Below, piece by piece: positions 5,364 through 5,431 of a stretch of 5,431 nt of DNA. The notes under the pieces were generated by a model. The model was not told the origin of the DNA and searched no databases. It saw nothing but the letters and a program-made list of their open reading frames with translations. The position numbers and the translations under genes were made by a program. Positions within the stretch are counted from its first letter, which is position 1, and each line of letters begins with the position of its first letter. Source of the stretch: Alphaproteobacteria bacterium (lineage in GTDB: Bacteria > Pseudomonadota > Alphaproteobacteria > ATCC43930 > CGMCC-115725); the NCBI GenBank assembly GCA_005888425.1, contig VAZF01000310.1:1-5431 (forward strand). The letters run 5' to 3'.

Positions 5364-5431
5364 CCGACAGCTACGATCTCCTGATTGTCGGCGGCGGCAT
5401 CAACGGTGTTGCGATCGCGCGCGATGCCGCC
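5360..5431 (+). CDS. glpD: Glycerol-3-phosphate dehydrogenase (FAD-dependent), N-terminal part
   Basis: Only the first 24 codons are in the window, and the gene runs off the right edge. The peptide reads MTDSYDLLIVGGGINGVAIA and then RDAA. It is a textbook N-terminal FAD-binding Rossmann strand-turn-helix, with the GGGINGxxIARDAA signature that distinguishes GlpD-type glycerol-3-phosphate dehydrogenases from most other FAD oxidoreductases. GlpD oxidises glycerol-3-phosphate to dihydroxyacetone phosphate at the inner membrane and passes electrons to quinone. The start is GTG at 5360, whose last bases form the TGA stop of the HAD gene (GTGA, 4-bp overlap), a standard arrangement for translational coupling. 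Assignment is from the short signature alone. A related DAO-family oxidoreductase is possible but less likely. Confidence 0.85.
   Translation, partial: MTDSYDLLIVGGGINGVAIARDAA

Overview
The window looks like chromosomal DNA from a high-GC alphaproteobacterium, most likely of the order Hyphomicrobiales/Rhizobiales (Bradyrhizobium-like). The reasons are the strong G/C bias at third codon positions, the kind of protein families present, and a palindromic intergenic repeat of the GTCATTGCGAG...CGAAGCAATC type that I associate with Bradyrhizobium relatives. No sequence search was possible, so the taxonomic placement is an inference.

Layout. (1) Positions 1-611 are read on the minus strand. They hold the start of a small membrane protein cut by the left edge (1-127), an approximately 82-bp near-perfect palindromic element (139-220), and a gene for a small secreted Cys-rich DUF4189-type protein (237-611). 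(2) A 107-bp divergent intergenic region with a perfect GC hairpin (683-705) leads into a plus-strand class III, PLP-dependent aminotransferase gene resembling 2,2-dialkylglycine decarboxylase (719-1963). (3) A minus-strand gene for an exported PQQ-type beta-propeller protein (1942-3429) converges on the aminotransferase gene, and their 3' ends overlap by 22 bp. (4) A 90-bp divergent spacer with a second perfect hairpin (3486-3510) precedes a tight plus-strand operon. It contains a five-helix membrane protein of unknown function (3520-4566), a HAD-IIB phosphatase (4575-5363) and the start of glpD, FAD-dependent glycerol-3-phosphate dehydrogenase (5360 to the right edge). The first two genes are 8 bp apart, and the last two overlap by 4 bp (GTGA).

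How the genes fit together. The clearest functional unit is the right-hand operon. Its HAD phosphatase is translationally coupled to glpD, which suggests a role in glycerol or sugar-phosphate metabolism, with the membrane protein as an uncharacterised partner. The other genes look like single transcription units.

The most notable observation is that the aminotransferase appears to lack, in frame, about 27 residues that carry the aromatic-His-Gly motif normally stacked on the PLP ring. All other catalytic residues are intact. The gene is therefore either a recently inactivated enzyme, an unusual variant, or a sequence/assembly artefact. I see no CRISPR array, insertion sequence, tRNA/rRNA or phage gene, and no convincing novel multi-gene system.
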